Positions 48,521-60,694 of a stretch of 64,000 bases of DNA are shown here, piece after piece. Source of the DNA: Combretum micranthum (taxonomy: Eukaryota > Streptophyta > Magnoliopsida > Myrtales > Combretaceae). The DNA is taken from positions 273,491 through 337,490 of the forward strand of contig JAMXBD010001586.1 of the NCBI GenBank assembly GCA_024138025.1, written 5' to 3'. The notes beneath the pieces are model-generated. The model saw only the letters and a list, made by a program, of their open reading frames with translations. It did not search any database and was not told where the DNA came from. How positions within the stretch are numbered: position 1 is the stretch's first letter; every line of letters starts with the position of its first letter. The translations under genes were made by a program, and so were the position numbers.

Positions 48521-50230
48521 TCATGACTAACTCACGTATTGCTTTAATAGGCAAAAAATCCAACTCTTAAGACATGCTACATCTTCTGGTGGTGAAGAGC
48601 TAATAGCAAGGTGCTAAACCTTCTCATTAGGGTGAGCTCTTAAGAAAGATCAACTTCTTATCTCTAAAGTAACTTTGACCTATTGTGATAACCCTTCCAC
48701 TCGACATCATCAAATTACCAAGGTGACTTTTATCCTTGCTTCTCATGTGGGTCTTACAATTAAGCTCCCTTACGCCTTTGTATTCGAGGATAATTCAGCC
48801 TGAAGAAACGTTTGCATACCTTCATTAACTTTTAAGAGGCCTATGCCCCATAGAAATTGTTAACCTATCCCTTGGCCCATAGATCCTAACACAAGGTGAG
48901 AATTCTAGCTCTTTCAAAGTAGTATCTTGCAAGCCTAAAGCTGATCCTAAGGAATAGTACTGCTTCATCAAGTCTTTTTGTATAGATGCAAATAGTTAAC
49001 ATCTTCATAGACACGTCTATTCATCAAGTCTCTTTCCAAGATAATGCTGAGATTGTTATGCTTTTTGTGTGGGTTGGAACTTGCTAAATATGGATTTTGC
49101 TATTTTGTGACTGTTATAGTCACAACTACTTTTCACAAGGTTTCAGTCGTCGGCTCCCTGTCATTAGTTCACCAATTTCCTTGACCTTCCAGCATTGGGC
49201 AAGTGTCAGCTGCCATACACAAAACCTTTTAACATATAATTATGTTGAAGATTAAATTATGAGGTGTATCATACCAAAGCAAACAATACTTGAGTCTATA
49301 GAGTTCTTGTTACATTTTTTTCATAAAGCCAATGTGTTTATACATATTACTTGAGCTTATTTTTCTGTCTTTTTTCTTACATTCTATAATATGATTGGGG
49401 GCTTTAATGAACTATCATTTATTTGATATAGTTTACAGACCAATTTGAACATAGGGTCTCAGACTTAGACTAACTTATTTGGATAATGGTTCGAAATCTT
49501 TAGGCCCTATCTAACTTGTTAGGAACCTTGGGCCAACTCTAAAGAGTCATACCAAGCAACTTCAGTTGATAATAACTTGGTTACTCCTAGCTTACCTTTG
49601 ATTAGATACCTTAGAACGCCCTTTCAAGAGTTTGACCTGTTAGGTTGGCTTTCCACCAAGAAAGCAATCATTAGACTTGTTTAGCTATCTCTAACTCACT
49701 TTTGAAGATCTTGAAACCTATTATGGTGGAAAGATAATCTTTCCTGATATGTATTGATGCACTTTCTTAATATATTGGGATACACTTTCCACTATGGTTA
49801 TCCACTTACCTAATTTGTCATGGCTTCCTTTATTATAAATAAGCCCTTTGAGCTAATGGTAAATGAGCTACACACTCTTCTAACTTTTTCCATTACTTCA
49901 CTAACTTAAAAACCAAAATAACTCCACTAGGTAACCCCCCAGATGTTCCACTAACGATCTATCTATCTTGCAGGCTTGAAATCACCCTTGAAGGGTCTAC
50001 AAAACCAAATCTTTACTTGTGAAGAATTAAGGCTAACATTTGGCACCATAGGGTAAGAACTTAGATGGTTTAACTAGTCATCAGCTCGAACTTACCCTAA
50101 GCATGCTAGCTTGGTCTAATATAGCCACTCTTTTAAGGCTATATGGTCCCATTTAGTATGGATCATCCAATTTGAATGATCGCATTCCAAGAGAAGTTTT
50201 TGAAGATTGGAGCATAATGAAGATTGTAGT
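48521..50230. other. unassigned, no gene seen
   Basis: Moderate-complexity sequence without long open frames on either strand. It has the look of retrotransposon untranslated or LTR sequence, but I could not place it. Confidence 0.35.
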
Positions 50231-50730
50231 TGTAGACACTCCATTTTTGTTCCCTATAATTCACTAGTCATCATTTTAATAGTTTTAAATATTTAAATAG
50301 AAATTAAAAAATGAGAATATATGAACATATATAATATTTAAGCATAATTGCATTATATATGTTTATGATATGTGTTGTCAAGTGATGCATTATGTGACGA
50401 ATATTTCCAAAAATTCAATTAAATCAATGGTAATAGAATTATTGAAGATAATATTATGTGTAATTACCCACTAATAAAGATCGAATTTTTGTTAGAAATC
50501 TTGACATACCCAAATTAGATCGAGTAATACATACTATAAATAAAGGCTCTAAGATCTCCTTTCAAAACACACATAGCTCACAAACCTATTTGGAAAACTA
50601 AGAGAAACTCTAAATCCTATTTGTTGTTTACTAGAAGTACATCGATTAGATACCAAAGAAATTGTGAAAAGCTTTAGTTTTTGCTTGCTCGTCACCAGAA
50701 TTATGCCAATCAACTATAATAGGTAAGTCT
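50231..50730 (+). mobile_element. LTR-like sequence with TATA box
   Basis: Begins 'tgtagacactccatttttgt', a frequent start of plant LTRs ('TGTAGACACCC-ATTTT'). Carries a TATA box 'tataaataaagg' at 50534 followed by a leader with 'aaactaagagaaactctaaa'. The right end merges into a C-rich tract. No second copy is in the window, so solo LTR or fragment cannot be distinguished. Confidence 0.45.
50534..50545 (+). promoter_or_regulatory. TATA box in LTR-like sequence
   Basis: 'tataaataaagg' about 300 bp into the LTR-like unit, where a retrotransposon promoter is expected. Confidence 0.5.
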
Positions 50731-50732
50731 TC

Positions 50733-50799
50733 CGCCCCTCCCCCTCCTCCCACCCAAACCACCCCCCCCCCCACACACACCCACACACACACACACACA
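50733..50799. repeat. C-rich tract and (CA)n
   Basis: 'cccctccccctcctccc' leads to a run of 11 C and then CA dinucleotides to about 50799. The complementary strand is guanine-rich and could form G-quadruplexes. Minus-strand open frames across it (50710-50932) are repeat translations. Confidence 0.9.
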
Positions 50800-51949
50800 A
50801 AAATAGAAAATCAATGAAAAAATTGAAAGGTGAAAATCTTTTCTTATCATTCCACAAAATATCTTGACACATAGAAAAATCATTTTTCTTAACAAAAATA
50901 GATTGGGGATTTTTCAAAATTAGGAATGCCATTAGGATTTCTGAGATTAAGGAGACATAAAACTTCTATATCTAAAATGAAAAAAAATGAATGAACTTAG
51001 AGTCAAAAGAGTTTGGAAAATTAAAAAAGAACTAACAAATTAAAGTTTTTTGGAAAAGGATTATGGCAGTCTGATCCCAATTAGTGGGTACGTATGATTC
51101 TATGGGACAACCTAAAAAAAATGAAAAAACTTATTTTTCCCCTTCGCATAAAATACTAAATTAAAAATTAATCAATTCTTTATACATTTGTAAATAATAG
51201 GCATCAAAGGAATATAATTTAGCATTAAAAGTTAAATATGATAACCATATAGATTTTAGTAGGTTAGTCTTTGAACTTATCATCTATGATTCAAAATTGA
51301 TTTTATCACTAATAACCAGCTAAATTAAGGTAAACTAGCTTATCAATCTTGATTTATATATATATATATTTTTGCCAACTTCAGGTTGTGGCAATTCTTA
51401 AAATTTTCAAAATAATTAAGCTCGATAGATTGACAACTCTACTAGGACCTATTCACATATATTGCATTATTATTTATTTATTTGTTGTCTTTGTTTTATA
51501 ATACTTTGATGATAAATGTATATAATAAAATTTTTGCAAATGACCTTTTGAATATAAGTATTTTATTGCAGCTAATAATATCCCTAGTTTAGAAAATATG
51601 TTCATTAAAAAAAGTCTATCATATAAGTTGTTTTCAAAATATAGAAAACTTATAAATAACACATAGGTGTTGAAAAAAAAAAAGAGAAGGGAAAAAAAAA
51701 AGAAAAAAATGTAAAAAGGAATGAACTTGTAAACTTTTAACAGATTGTCCTTCAAAATGTGTAAATTGTCATCCTTCCATCACCTTCATAGGATAACTTT
51801 TAGGATAAATTACAAATAACTTACTTGTGTTTTAGCATTTTTGTAAATCGGTGGCCCTAGTTATATTATTATTTTTTTTTTACAATTAACTTTTTTGTTC
51901 CATCCATTTTTACTGTTAAGTGCCTCATGCGACTATCACGTGTCGTGAA
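50800..51949. other. no gene seen
   Basis: AT-rich, with (TA)n near 51356-51370 and purine runs near 51675-51715. The block 51797-51860 ('ggataaattacaaataactt', then 'cttgtgttttag') resembles the termini of a common plant Mutator-like MITE, but I find no matching right end nearby. Confidence 0.4.
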
Positions 51950-52600
51950 TAAAGCACATAGAAACACCATTCGCGCTTTCTCAATACTAGAAAACCTAAG
52001 TGTCCTTCTTTAATTGGAAATGTTGGAAATCTGTTTCCAAAAATTAAACAAATAAAGTCAAATAAAAAAATAAGATAAAAAACAGAACCTTTTGAATCCG
52101 AACAATAGTGTCAAATTATAAGTATTAGCAAAAGTCTGACCATGAGCAACCATCCACATATACAAGCACATAACCATCACAAGAGGCTTTTCCACCACCT
52201 CAATGCCAAACGCCTTCATCATGAAATACCCAACAAATATTCGAACCACCCCACCTAGTAGGATTACCCAAGGCCTACTTCCTCAAAACAACATTGCATG
52301 GTGATGATGACGACGACCTTTCTTAAGGTATGAATAAAAAGTCCTGATACAATTCCTGCATCAGTACCGAGGTCTTTGAAGACGAAGATAGTGTCAAGAG
52401 TGGATTGAGAGTAGGATTGCGATGATTTAAGAATGGAGGAGTAGATTTCAAAGGTATAGAATGCGTCGTAGTTGCACTGGTCTATATGCTCGCGATTATG
52501 GTTTCTTTTGTGACACTTATGGCATTTTTAATTGAAGAAGAAGGACACTTGGGTTTTTAGTTGTTGAGACAGTGCCAATATTTCTACCATGTGTTGTCTT
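51950..52600. mobile_element. candidate Pack-type element carrying a host gene fragment
   Basis: Imperfect inverted repeats flank the nodulin-like gene fragment. On the left (about 51955-52020) are 'gcacatagaaacacc', 'tttctcaat' and 'aacctaagtgtccttctt'. On the right, in reverse complement (about 52525-52600), are 'acacatggtagaaat', 'gtctcaac' and 'aacccaagtgtccttctt'. The paired segments are about 70 bp. No target duplication is evident and outer limits are uncertain. A gene piece bracketed by inverted repeats without transposase is the definition of a Pack-MULE or similar Pack-TYPE element. Confidence 0.5.
52115..52480 (-). pseudogene. nodulin-like (NFD4-type) major facilitator fragment
   Basis: Plant nodulin-like MFS proteins are membrane transporters; individual substrates are mostly unknown. 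On the minus strand, frames give 'YSSILKSSQSYSQSTLDTIF', 'VFKDLGTDAGIVSGL' (about 52370-52440), 'VRIFVGYFMM' and 'KPLVMVMCLYMWMVAHGQTF', then 'ANT' (about 52125-52250). These match the N-terminal region of the family, whose members read like 'SS-LK-SQ-Y-QSTLD-VS-FKDIG-N-GVLSGL', '-VG-VQ-F-GYF-MW' and 'P-V--MC-F-F-AAN-QTF-NT'. A frameshift and a disrupted linker lie between the blocks, and the rest of the roughly 12-helix protein is absent. It is flanked by inverted repeats. Confidence 0.85.
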
Positions 52601-54339
52601 TAATATTTTCTTCAATCCTTGTGTCTAATTCATACTTTTAGGACACCTTTTGTGAATAAGTAAAATTATTATCTACCAGTTATTATTTTTGTCTCCTTAA
52701 TAGTATATGTTGTTTAAATAATGTATAGTGTGTAAACACAAAAGATGAATATGTCTATATATATATATATATAATAAACTTGTAAATATTGTTAGGGTTT
52801 TAAAACTTTCATAAAACAAACTTGTAAATACGCAGATGATAAGCTTGTAAATGCTCTATAATTTGCATAAAAGGAAAAATTGTAATTAACTTGCAACATC
52901 TCCTTTATAAATAAGCCTATGAATAGTTGATCTTTTTAGCCTAAACGATTATCCCTTGTGGATAACACTATGGTATTGTAACTGATTTTATCAAAACCAA
53001 TGTCATCAATCATTTAACAACTCGAATTCTTCACCAACCATGATTGCACCACTATAATAGTTAGTATACCAATTACTATATTTATTTTAAAAATCAGATG
53101 ATTGATTGGACGATCCCATTGACAGTACCATAGAAGTTCCTAACCCTTATAAATAAAAGTTCCTTTAAACGTTCCTCCAACTTAGTAAATAGAATCTCGT
53201 TAAACTTATGATTACTTGTCACCCTACCAATAGTCATCAATCCATAACAAATGCATTTGTCTTGTAAAATAGGTTTTGTTGCCCTTTGCATATAAATCTT
53301 GCTTAAAATAGTTTCTTTAGAAATAGGAAAAAAAAGTTTTAAAAAATAAAGGTGCTAGATTGAAAAAGAAAAATTTCTCAAAACGAAAAAAAAGGAAGAG
53401 GAAAGAAAGTTGAGATTTGTTAATAGACAAGGGTCATTTACGACCCTTAAAATACTTATTCTTAAAGCGAGCTAATATAAACCGAGGCCCAATGATCACT
53501 TATTTCATGCTAAAGGTCGCCACAAATCCAATGAGATTAACAGTGGAGTTAACCAAAAAGACTTGCGTAATTGTTAATTAAGGGTATTTGGTGGTTTTAT
53601 GATAAGTTGAACAAAATGGGGCATTTAGTGAAATAATCTGTCTAGGGTAAAAATAAAAAAAAATGGACGATCAAAATTTAGGAAGGATGTGTCATTTCTT
53701 TAAGAGTCTAGGATGATGAGAGACAAACCACACCCTAAACATTGACCTTAAACACTTAAGAGTAAAGTGACATTATAGTGAGAAAATAGACCCATTCCCT
53801 AAAAGGGGTTTACTTTGAATTTGATATGCAAGTCAAAATGACACTAGGCATTCGTTTTGATATTCTAAACACATTAACACCTTGTTAACCCCTTAGAGCC
53901 AATTAAAGAAGATTTCAAGAATAAAACCTGTCAAGAGACACTCGTAATGAGGTTCCCCATATTGTGGGTAAACTAACTTGTGTTTACCCCAGTTGCATCA
54001 ATTTAAGAGAAATTAATTGTCATAAGTAATTTATTTTTTTTCTAAAAGGAAGAAGGGACTCTAAGTTAAATATCATATACTACCAAAACATTATCTAATA
54101 AAAATGAATCCACCTTAAACTCATTGCTAACAATGGAATAAGGAAAAGAAAATGAGAAAAAAAGGGGGAAAAAGAAGAGAAGAAAAAAAATTGATAAAAA
54201 GAGGGGAAGGGAATAAAGTGCGAAAAGAGAGAGAGAGAGAAAAAATAAGAAAAAAGAAAAATAGAGATACTTAGTCAAGATGATTGTGCTCAAACACAAA
54301 GGACTAGAGCCACATTGATATGGCTTACGCACCAATAAT
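52601..54339. other. no gene seen
   Basis: Intergenic DNA with (TA)n at 52757-52772. A purine-rich A/G tract spans 54133-54270, with a minus-strand frame of Phe/Leu/Ser only. The frame at 53094-53291 is unlike any protein I know. Confidence 0.45.
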
Positions 54340-55250
54340 GGTGAAACCCGACGAGTTTAGTGAAAATGAAGGTTTTATATTTGAATGGCAATAAAAATAA
54401 AGGATATGGACGATGTTATTAATGGATATGACACACTGGTAACAAACCGAACTACACTCTCACACTCTTGACATTACTCACAAGATTGATTGAGTGGTTA
54501 TTTGCCACAATAAATTATTGAGAAGAACTAGGGTTTTGTTCTTAAAGAAAACAAAGACAAGGGGATAATGATGTTCATTTTACTAGGGTTTCTTCATAAT
54601 GGAATATTTATAGTCCCCTTACATAATGGAAAACTTGTAAATAACATGACATATGGAAATAAAATACAAATAAAACAAAAGAAGAAATTTTTGCAAAATA
54701 GACAAAACTACACCCTAAATTGTAGGAATGGGTGTGTTCCTGATTAAGCAAAGTGCGGTTATCTAGGCAACCGCAATTCCTTCTGTGGGAAACTTGAGTT
54801 CCCTTAATCATGACAGTAGATTTGGCTATGGTCTCTTCTGAGGGTAACTTGAGTTCCCTTGATTGTTGAAGACGGATGTGGTGTAGCCATTTATCTTCCT
54901 ATGATCTTAGTTGTGGGTGCGCCTTTGGCCATGTCTTTGCCAATCCCTTGTCCTCGCTCCTTTTTGTCCTTGGTTGGGTGGTCCTTGTCCGTCACGTCAT
55001 CTTTACAAATCCAAATCACGTTTATGCTCAAGCTTTTGGTGTGATCTCAATAATCTTCAAAGCAGTTTTCCTTCTCATTGGTGGATTTGACAAGGATCTT
55101 TTAGATTAGTTCTTGACTTCCTTTGTGTTGAGCTTTTATGACAGATACCGTAGGTCAATTCTTATCATCACTTTGGGGGTGTTGATGATTCGCCCCCGAA
55201 TAAAATGGGTAAAAGGCTTCCATATATGGTCAAAATTAATCTAACAATCT
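54340..55250 (-). mobile_element. possible LTR on minus strand
   Basis: Read on the minus strand there is a TATA-like 'ctataaatattcc' (54602-54614), then 'gaaaccctag', 'agaacaaaaccctagttctt' and a leader. Upstream lies GC-richer sequence with repeated 'gggaactcaagtt' (near 54790 and 54850). This layout fits an LTR promoter and leader, but neither terminus nor a PBS is certain. Confidence 0.3.
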
Positions 55251-55599
55251 CCAAGGAATGTGAATGTACTTACAGAATAGAGTTAGTATAATTAAAATAA
55301 GTATTTTCCTCACAAGTATTTTTGAACTCTCATCACTCTTATGGTCCTTTTACACTCATGTGTGAAGTGTTTAACTCTCAAAACTCTACACTTTTCTCTT
55401 ATAAGCATCTCACTCACTTTCTTTTCCTTAAAGCAGTTTGGTACAAAAATTAAGCCTTTCTCATTCTTAACTTGTGGTAGGAAAATGTTCATCCACTTCT
55501 CTTTTCCTGTTTATCTTATATTGATTCTCTTTTTATGATAGTATCACTGTAACAATTGTTATAGCTTACCCACTCAACATTTTAATCAACTTATATGAT
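55251..55599. other. no gene seen
   Basis: Short open frames on both strands (55310-55538) are incidental; nothing else visible. Confidence 0.45.
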
Positions 55600-56480
55600 C
55601 ACAATCCCCTTCTAACTCATAACAAAGTTGCCATCTTCAATCACATAATTCTTAATCATACTCAAAGATACTGTATATTCTTTGTTAAGGAAATACAAAA
55701 GCTCATATGGATTCAAACAATGCACCTCATGTAGATATAATTGAAAACCCTTCACACCTCTTATGCTACTACCCTTAACAACACAACATATCAATGCTTA
55801 GGTGGTAATAATAGTCTACCAAGACATGTTTCGTCACCATGACAACAATAGCATAACATGCACAATATTTCCTTAAATAATAAAATGCTAATAGCAATAG
55901 GAATTTGCACATGTTTTCCCTGAGTGGAGGTAAGTCATTAGCAATAGGTTTACTTGAAAAATCATGTGTCATCAACATAAAGCGAAGAACCAATTCAAAT
56001 AGTCCAAGCTTTCTTTATCCATCAGACTGTAGAAATCCTCCATTAATTAGGCACATGTCTACATACAAAATCAACGGAACATCCCTACACACATGCTCCT
56101 TCCTTAAGTCATTTTTACCACAAAAATAAACAATATCATCACATAGCACATAGTCATCAATAGAATTACAAACAGATATATCCAGTAAATGTTTCATCAT
56201 CCCATTAAATAAACAATAGTTATTAGCCAAATTCTTTTCTAAAGACCCATTCACTGCCAAGATAAGATAAAGATCATACATGGAGATTACTATGTGCAGT
56301 TTGGTATGTCCCTTTGGAAAAATCATGGTCGCAGTAGTAATAAGGATCTGTAGATCTTCCAAAAACTCAATAGAGCTCCTGGCTGGTAAATTAGATGCTA
56401 GTTCTTGAAAGTTTGTTTTCCCACCATACCATCCTGTCTCCTATTCATAAGCCTCTAGCAAACATGTACATGAATCCTCT
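55600..56480 (-). pseudogene. unidentified degenerate coding tract, distal part
   Basis: Three collinear minus-strand frames (56015-56362, 55775-55993, 55612-55794) read almost continuously, with frameshifts between them and few stops, unlike the background. Notable segments are 'KGHTKLHIVISMYDLYLIL', 'SIDDYVLCDDIVYFCGK' and 'CRDVPLILYVDMC'. The segment 'IDDYV...CG...DVPL-LYV' is echoed in the proximal part of the tract (58760-58960). I recognise no family. It is separated from the proximal part by a solo LTR that has an exact target duplication, so the two were once contiguous. Confidence 0.5.
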
Positions 56481-57915
56481 TGATCAGTGTCTAAAGACCC
56501 TTATTATACACATTGTTTTAATATTATATTATATAGATCTTATGAAAATTATTAAAGGAAATGATACTTATTTGGGTTAAAATGTCAATTTCAGGAATAA
56601 AGGAAGATATTGAGCTTAATGAAGACTTTTGGATGAGTTAAGGAAGGAGATTTTAATGAAGAAATTGAGAAAGTGAAGATTTACAACATACATGATATTT
56701 TTGCACAAGTTGCACAGAATGTTGCTGTAGAAGATGAAAAAATCCAACAATCAATTTTAAAGTGCACAAGGAGGCTGCATAAGCCATGTAGAAGACCTAC
56801 GTAGAAGCTGGAAAGAGATTAGAAACATATTAGACTGTATATGACTAGAGTGCACAGGTCGTGATTGAGGGTCATACAGCCTCAGATTTCACGAATTTCG
56901 CCAGTTTATATCCTACACAAGCTTCAAACACAGGCCATGTAGGATGCTCGTGCAGAAGGCAAATTGTTACTTTCCTATAAAGAGCGCCCTTAGCTAATCT
57001 TTTTCATATTCTTCTTCCTTTTTATGAACCCTAAAGAGAAAAATAAGTGTTTTAGAGTGAAGAAACGCAAGAGCTTACTGGAGATCACAAGACTTCATCT
57101 CTAAGGGTTGTAATCATGACTCTATTATTTTTCATTATTCTATCATTGTATATCTTATTCTATGGAAAAATAGATCTTTTTACTCTAGGTCTTGAGGAAC
57201 CCTAACCTAATATAGAGATTGCATTATTTTTTTAATGGAAGTTTATGTTCCTTTGAATCTATTCATGTGTTTATATTTGTTTCTTGATTTAATATATGCG
57301 CAGTATTAGATCATTGTTTGATTCTTGTTGATTTAATCAACAGATTGATTGATAATAAAGATTTAGCATGAATAGAGAGGTTTGAATGTGGATCTAGACA
57401 TAGACTGTATAAGGTTTCGGTAGAAAGATTAAATCTTTTTAGGGAATCATGAACTCTAATGCAAATTTGTATACATCTAGTGACAAAAGACATTTCCATT
57501 AGACATATAGGGTTAGAATTCAATTATCTTGAAAGAGAGATCGATGAAATTAGGGGTTTCTACAGTTCAAGAACTTAAACAACCCACTAATGAATGTTTT
57601 GTAAGAAATTAGAAATAAGGCTAGCAATGAATCAAGATTAGGGATAGTTTCGTAATATGATATTCTTAGAAGCATTGACACTCACTTTTGCTAGGGTTAA
57701 TTAATTAATTAGTTACTTAGATATATTACAATCACTCAAATTAGACCAGTTAAATAGTAGAATTAGGGTAAATACCGGTAGTTATAAATACTAGAGAAAT
57801 GACCCCTGTGCTTACATTGGTATTACACTGGATAAGTACGCTTGCCTAGGATTAATCGCATAGTAAGAATAGAGTTTTAATTTAATGAGTATTTGTGATT
57901 AAAAAGTCCACATCA
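56481..57915 (+). mobile_element. solo LTR of the Athila-like family, TSD CCTCT
   Basis: Starts 'tgatcagtgtctaaag', ends 'gtccacatca' (TG...CA, 1435 bp), and is flanked by the identical 5-mer 'cctct' at 56476-56480 and 57916-57920. Its layout matches the LTRs at 38113, 59427 and 62361, with a phrase block ('gcataagccatgtagaagac', 'cacaggccatgtagg'), a TATA box 'tataaagag' at 56976, and 'agtacgcttgcctagg' near the 3' end. The last 400 bp match the fragment at 3351-3756. With both termini and a perfect duplication but no interior, it is a solo LTR left by LTR-LTR recombination. Confidence 0.93.
56976..56984 (+). promoter_or_regulatory. TATA box of solo LTR
   Basis: 'tataaagag' at the conserved position about 500 bp into the LTR. 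Confidence 0.55.
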
Positions 57916-57920
57916 CCTCT

Positions 57921-59421
57921 TCTCCAATGCAACATAAAGATCTACCAAATATGCAGTACTCATCCAATGCAATACAATATGATAATAATTCAAAATAGAT
58001 GAAACATAGTTAACAAGAATAGGTGAATTCATCACCACTAAGCCATCTACTACTCTAGAATAGCAAGTGTGAGAAATGGTAGAATCCCTTAGTGATCAAT
58101 CGAAATGGATGCATTCAAAGATCGGCTCCGTGGTTTGTATTTTGTACACCATGACTTCCTTTGCAATAGGGGCATTTGCATACAAAACAATCTTTCAATA
58201 AATGTATTATTCATAACACTCCAATGAGCATCAATAGGCATCTCATTTGTTTTCACAGGTCATACATTAATACATACCTTTTTGTGCTCTGCAACCTTAT
58301 AAATGGATAGATACAAAATATGTAGAGTTGTGAAATATGGATAGGTGAAGACTTAGAGACTTCAACAACTGTATTTATGCCCTTCAAAACAAATTGATAA
58401 TCAAGCACATTCTTCGCACTAATCCTCAGTTTAACATACTAACCATCATCCTTATCAACATCTATTACACTATAACAGTAGGAAGACACTTTGAAACTTC
58501 CTCGAAAAGAGGGTGGTGTCAAATAGCTATCACTGATACATTGTTTCCCATGTTATGTTAATAGAGATAAAAGGTAGTTCACCTTCTTCGGCATTTTACT
58601 TGGTGATTCCTTTGAATCACACAAATCCCTAATACTGGGCACAAGTCTGCTAAAAAGGTAGCTTTGATCCACAATAGTACCAAACCAATAGCTAGCTATG
58701 GTAGATTTAACAAAAGCAATGGCAGTAGGCAATCTCAGTAATTCCACCCCACCTATCAATTAGATGCTAGGGGTATGTGGTAAGGTATAAATCCACAATG
58801 GTACATCTATGAACCTCTTGACAGGAGTAAATTCAATAGTTTGCCACCTGTACACAACTATCCTTTCCACGACATTACCACACTAGATCACAACACTCCT
58901 CTAATATACATAATCATCTATAATACTCTAATGAAGGCCAATGGATTTCACAGACATCTCAATAGGTGAAAGATGATAATAATACCCATTAATGCTTTTC
59001 AATCCCAACAGTGGATCAAAATTATACAAATGAAAGCAGGGAATAAGAATATGATAAGACATGGAATGATCTGTAGTTCCTGGTGTAAGTGGAAAAGGCA
59101 CTCAGTTAGGTAACTGGAGTTTCAATCGCGATTCACCTGTTCTTTCTCTTGACACCAAAGAGTGTGGCTTAACTCTACATAGCATACCACACCATCTTGA
59201 TCACCCATCTCTTTTATCCATTCATCCTCTTTGCATTCACCAAGGGTCTCATCTCTTTCTTTCATAACCACAATGGTCTGATCTACTTGGCTCTCTCGAA
59301 TATCCTTTGCTACTGAGTTTTTCAGTAGTTTTAAATTCTCCACGATATCAAAAAAATTAGAAGACATTTTCACTTACAATGCAACTTGGATGGCTTCTTC
59401 TAAAGTTAGGAATCTACAAGA
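57921..59421 (-). pseudogene. unidentified degenerate coding tract, proximal part, joined to a gag end
   Basis: At the right end (59370-59421, minus) 'FLTLEEAIQVAL' is the closing segment of a Ty3/gypsy gag whose earlier part is at 63603-63999. Instead of the expected zinc-knuckle region there follows an 83-codon acidic, Lys/Glu-rich frame starting 'MKMSSNFFDIVENL' (59122-59373). A long readable tract then includes 'FDPLLGLKSINGYYYHLSP', 'SIIDDYV' (about 58900), 'FIDVPLWIYTLP', 'IGGVELLRLPTAIAFVKSTI' and 'SYWFGTIVDQSYLF'. Stops are sparse and frames mostly agree, so it was once coding. I do not recognise it. The segment with 'IDDYV' and 'DVPLWIY' resembles one in the distal part. Confidence 0.5.
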
Positions 59422-59426
59422 ATCAA

Positions 59427-60694
59427 TGATAAGTGTCAAAAGTCACATGTTTTTTGTGCTTATTTGGACATATTTATTATGTAATTTTTATAATTTGATG
59501 AAGAAAATGATATTTATCTTGTTAAAATTCATTTTCAGGCTTCAAGGGCTTATTTAGATGATTATATGATGATTTGAAGCAAATAAATCAAGATTGGGCC
59601 GAACTTTACAAGGAACAAAGGCTTTTATCTTTTCAGCTCCTTCTTCAACACTGCAAGGGCAAGATGGGAAGGGAAGAAATCAGAAGACTATAAATGCTCA
59701 TTCTTGCCTTCTTTTTAAGTAGCTATGTAAATATAGATTTAGGACAAAAATATAAAGAAGAATAGAATACAGAGAGTCATTTTTTTATAGAGAGAGAATT
59801 TAGAGAGAGAAACTTCACAAGATTTCTAGGGTTTCACAGCAGCTTTGAGCTTAAACGTTTCAATTCATAAAGGATATTGTTCTTTGTTGCTTTATCTGAT
59901 TATGGGTCTTTGCTATTTCTTTGATTTATTGTTTTGTATCATCATATTCAAGGAGGAGTAGTCGATTTTGCTTGGGTTTGTGAATCTTTGGTTCAATTTC
60001 ATGTAATTATTTTGTGCTTATTTTGAAAACGTGTTTGATTTATTAAAATCAATAGCTTTAGCATAATAGATCTTGAATCTGCATAGTGCATGATATGGGT
60101 TCATGTTTGATTTCGTTAAAATAGGCTGAGAGGTCATTTTAATTGATAGATCTAGGCTATTGATGAGATTGATCCTATATACCCTAAGAGAGGACGGGTG
60201 AAAACCTTCTGTCACTTGTTTTAGTTTTCATTGAGTTAGTTTCTAAAACAACGGATTCTTGTTCTTTGTGCGGATTTAGCATCTAAATTTAGAATTACTG
60301 ACCTTGAAAGAGGCTTTAATTTAGATTTGTGAAGCCGACGGTTCAATAATAAACACAAACATTTTCTAAAAAATTCCTTGGGTTACATTAATAGACCTAA
60401 GGTGAAGCACGACCTAAGTAACATTGTGAATTGATTTATCTTTATTCTTGAATACTACTGTGAAATCTACTGCTATTATATGTTGATATTTGTTAGATTA
60501 AGACTAGTTTAGCTCTTAGTTGATAGATTTTCCTCTGTTTTTGTCAGCTAGATAATAGGAAAAGAGCAAGAGTAGAAGTACTCACCAGCTTTCTCTTGAA
60601 ATACGACATAGATCTTTTTTTCTATGCTACATTTGATAGGTACGCTTGCCTTGTGGAGACCATAGTTAGAAAACGATTTAGAAAAGAATTTACA
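59427..60694 (+). repeat. 5' LTR of the 4.2-kb element
   Basis: Matches 62361-63570 in the same orientation almost throughout, with scattered substitutions and a few indels. TATA box 'tataaatg' at 59689; leader with 'agagagaatttagagagaga'; 'ggtacgcttgcc' near the 3' end. Similarity with the 3' LTR stops at 'gaatttacaaa' (about 60694), leaving the final 25-30 bp unmatched. This suggests the junction was altered by a later insertion or rearrangement. Confidence 0.92.

Noticed and set aside
51474..51755. 93-codon minus-strand frame with many Phe and Tyr
   Set aside because: Produced by A/G-rich homopolymer tracts on the plus strand.
54859..55109. Two overlapping hydrophobic plus-strand frames
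   Set aside because: They overlap in different frames within a likely LTR; hydrophobicity follows from T-rich sequence.
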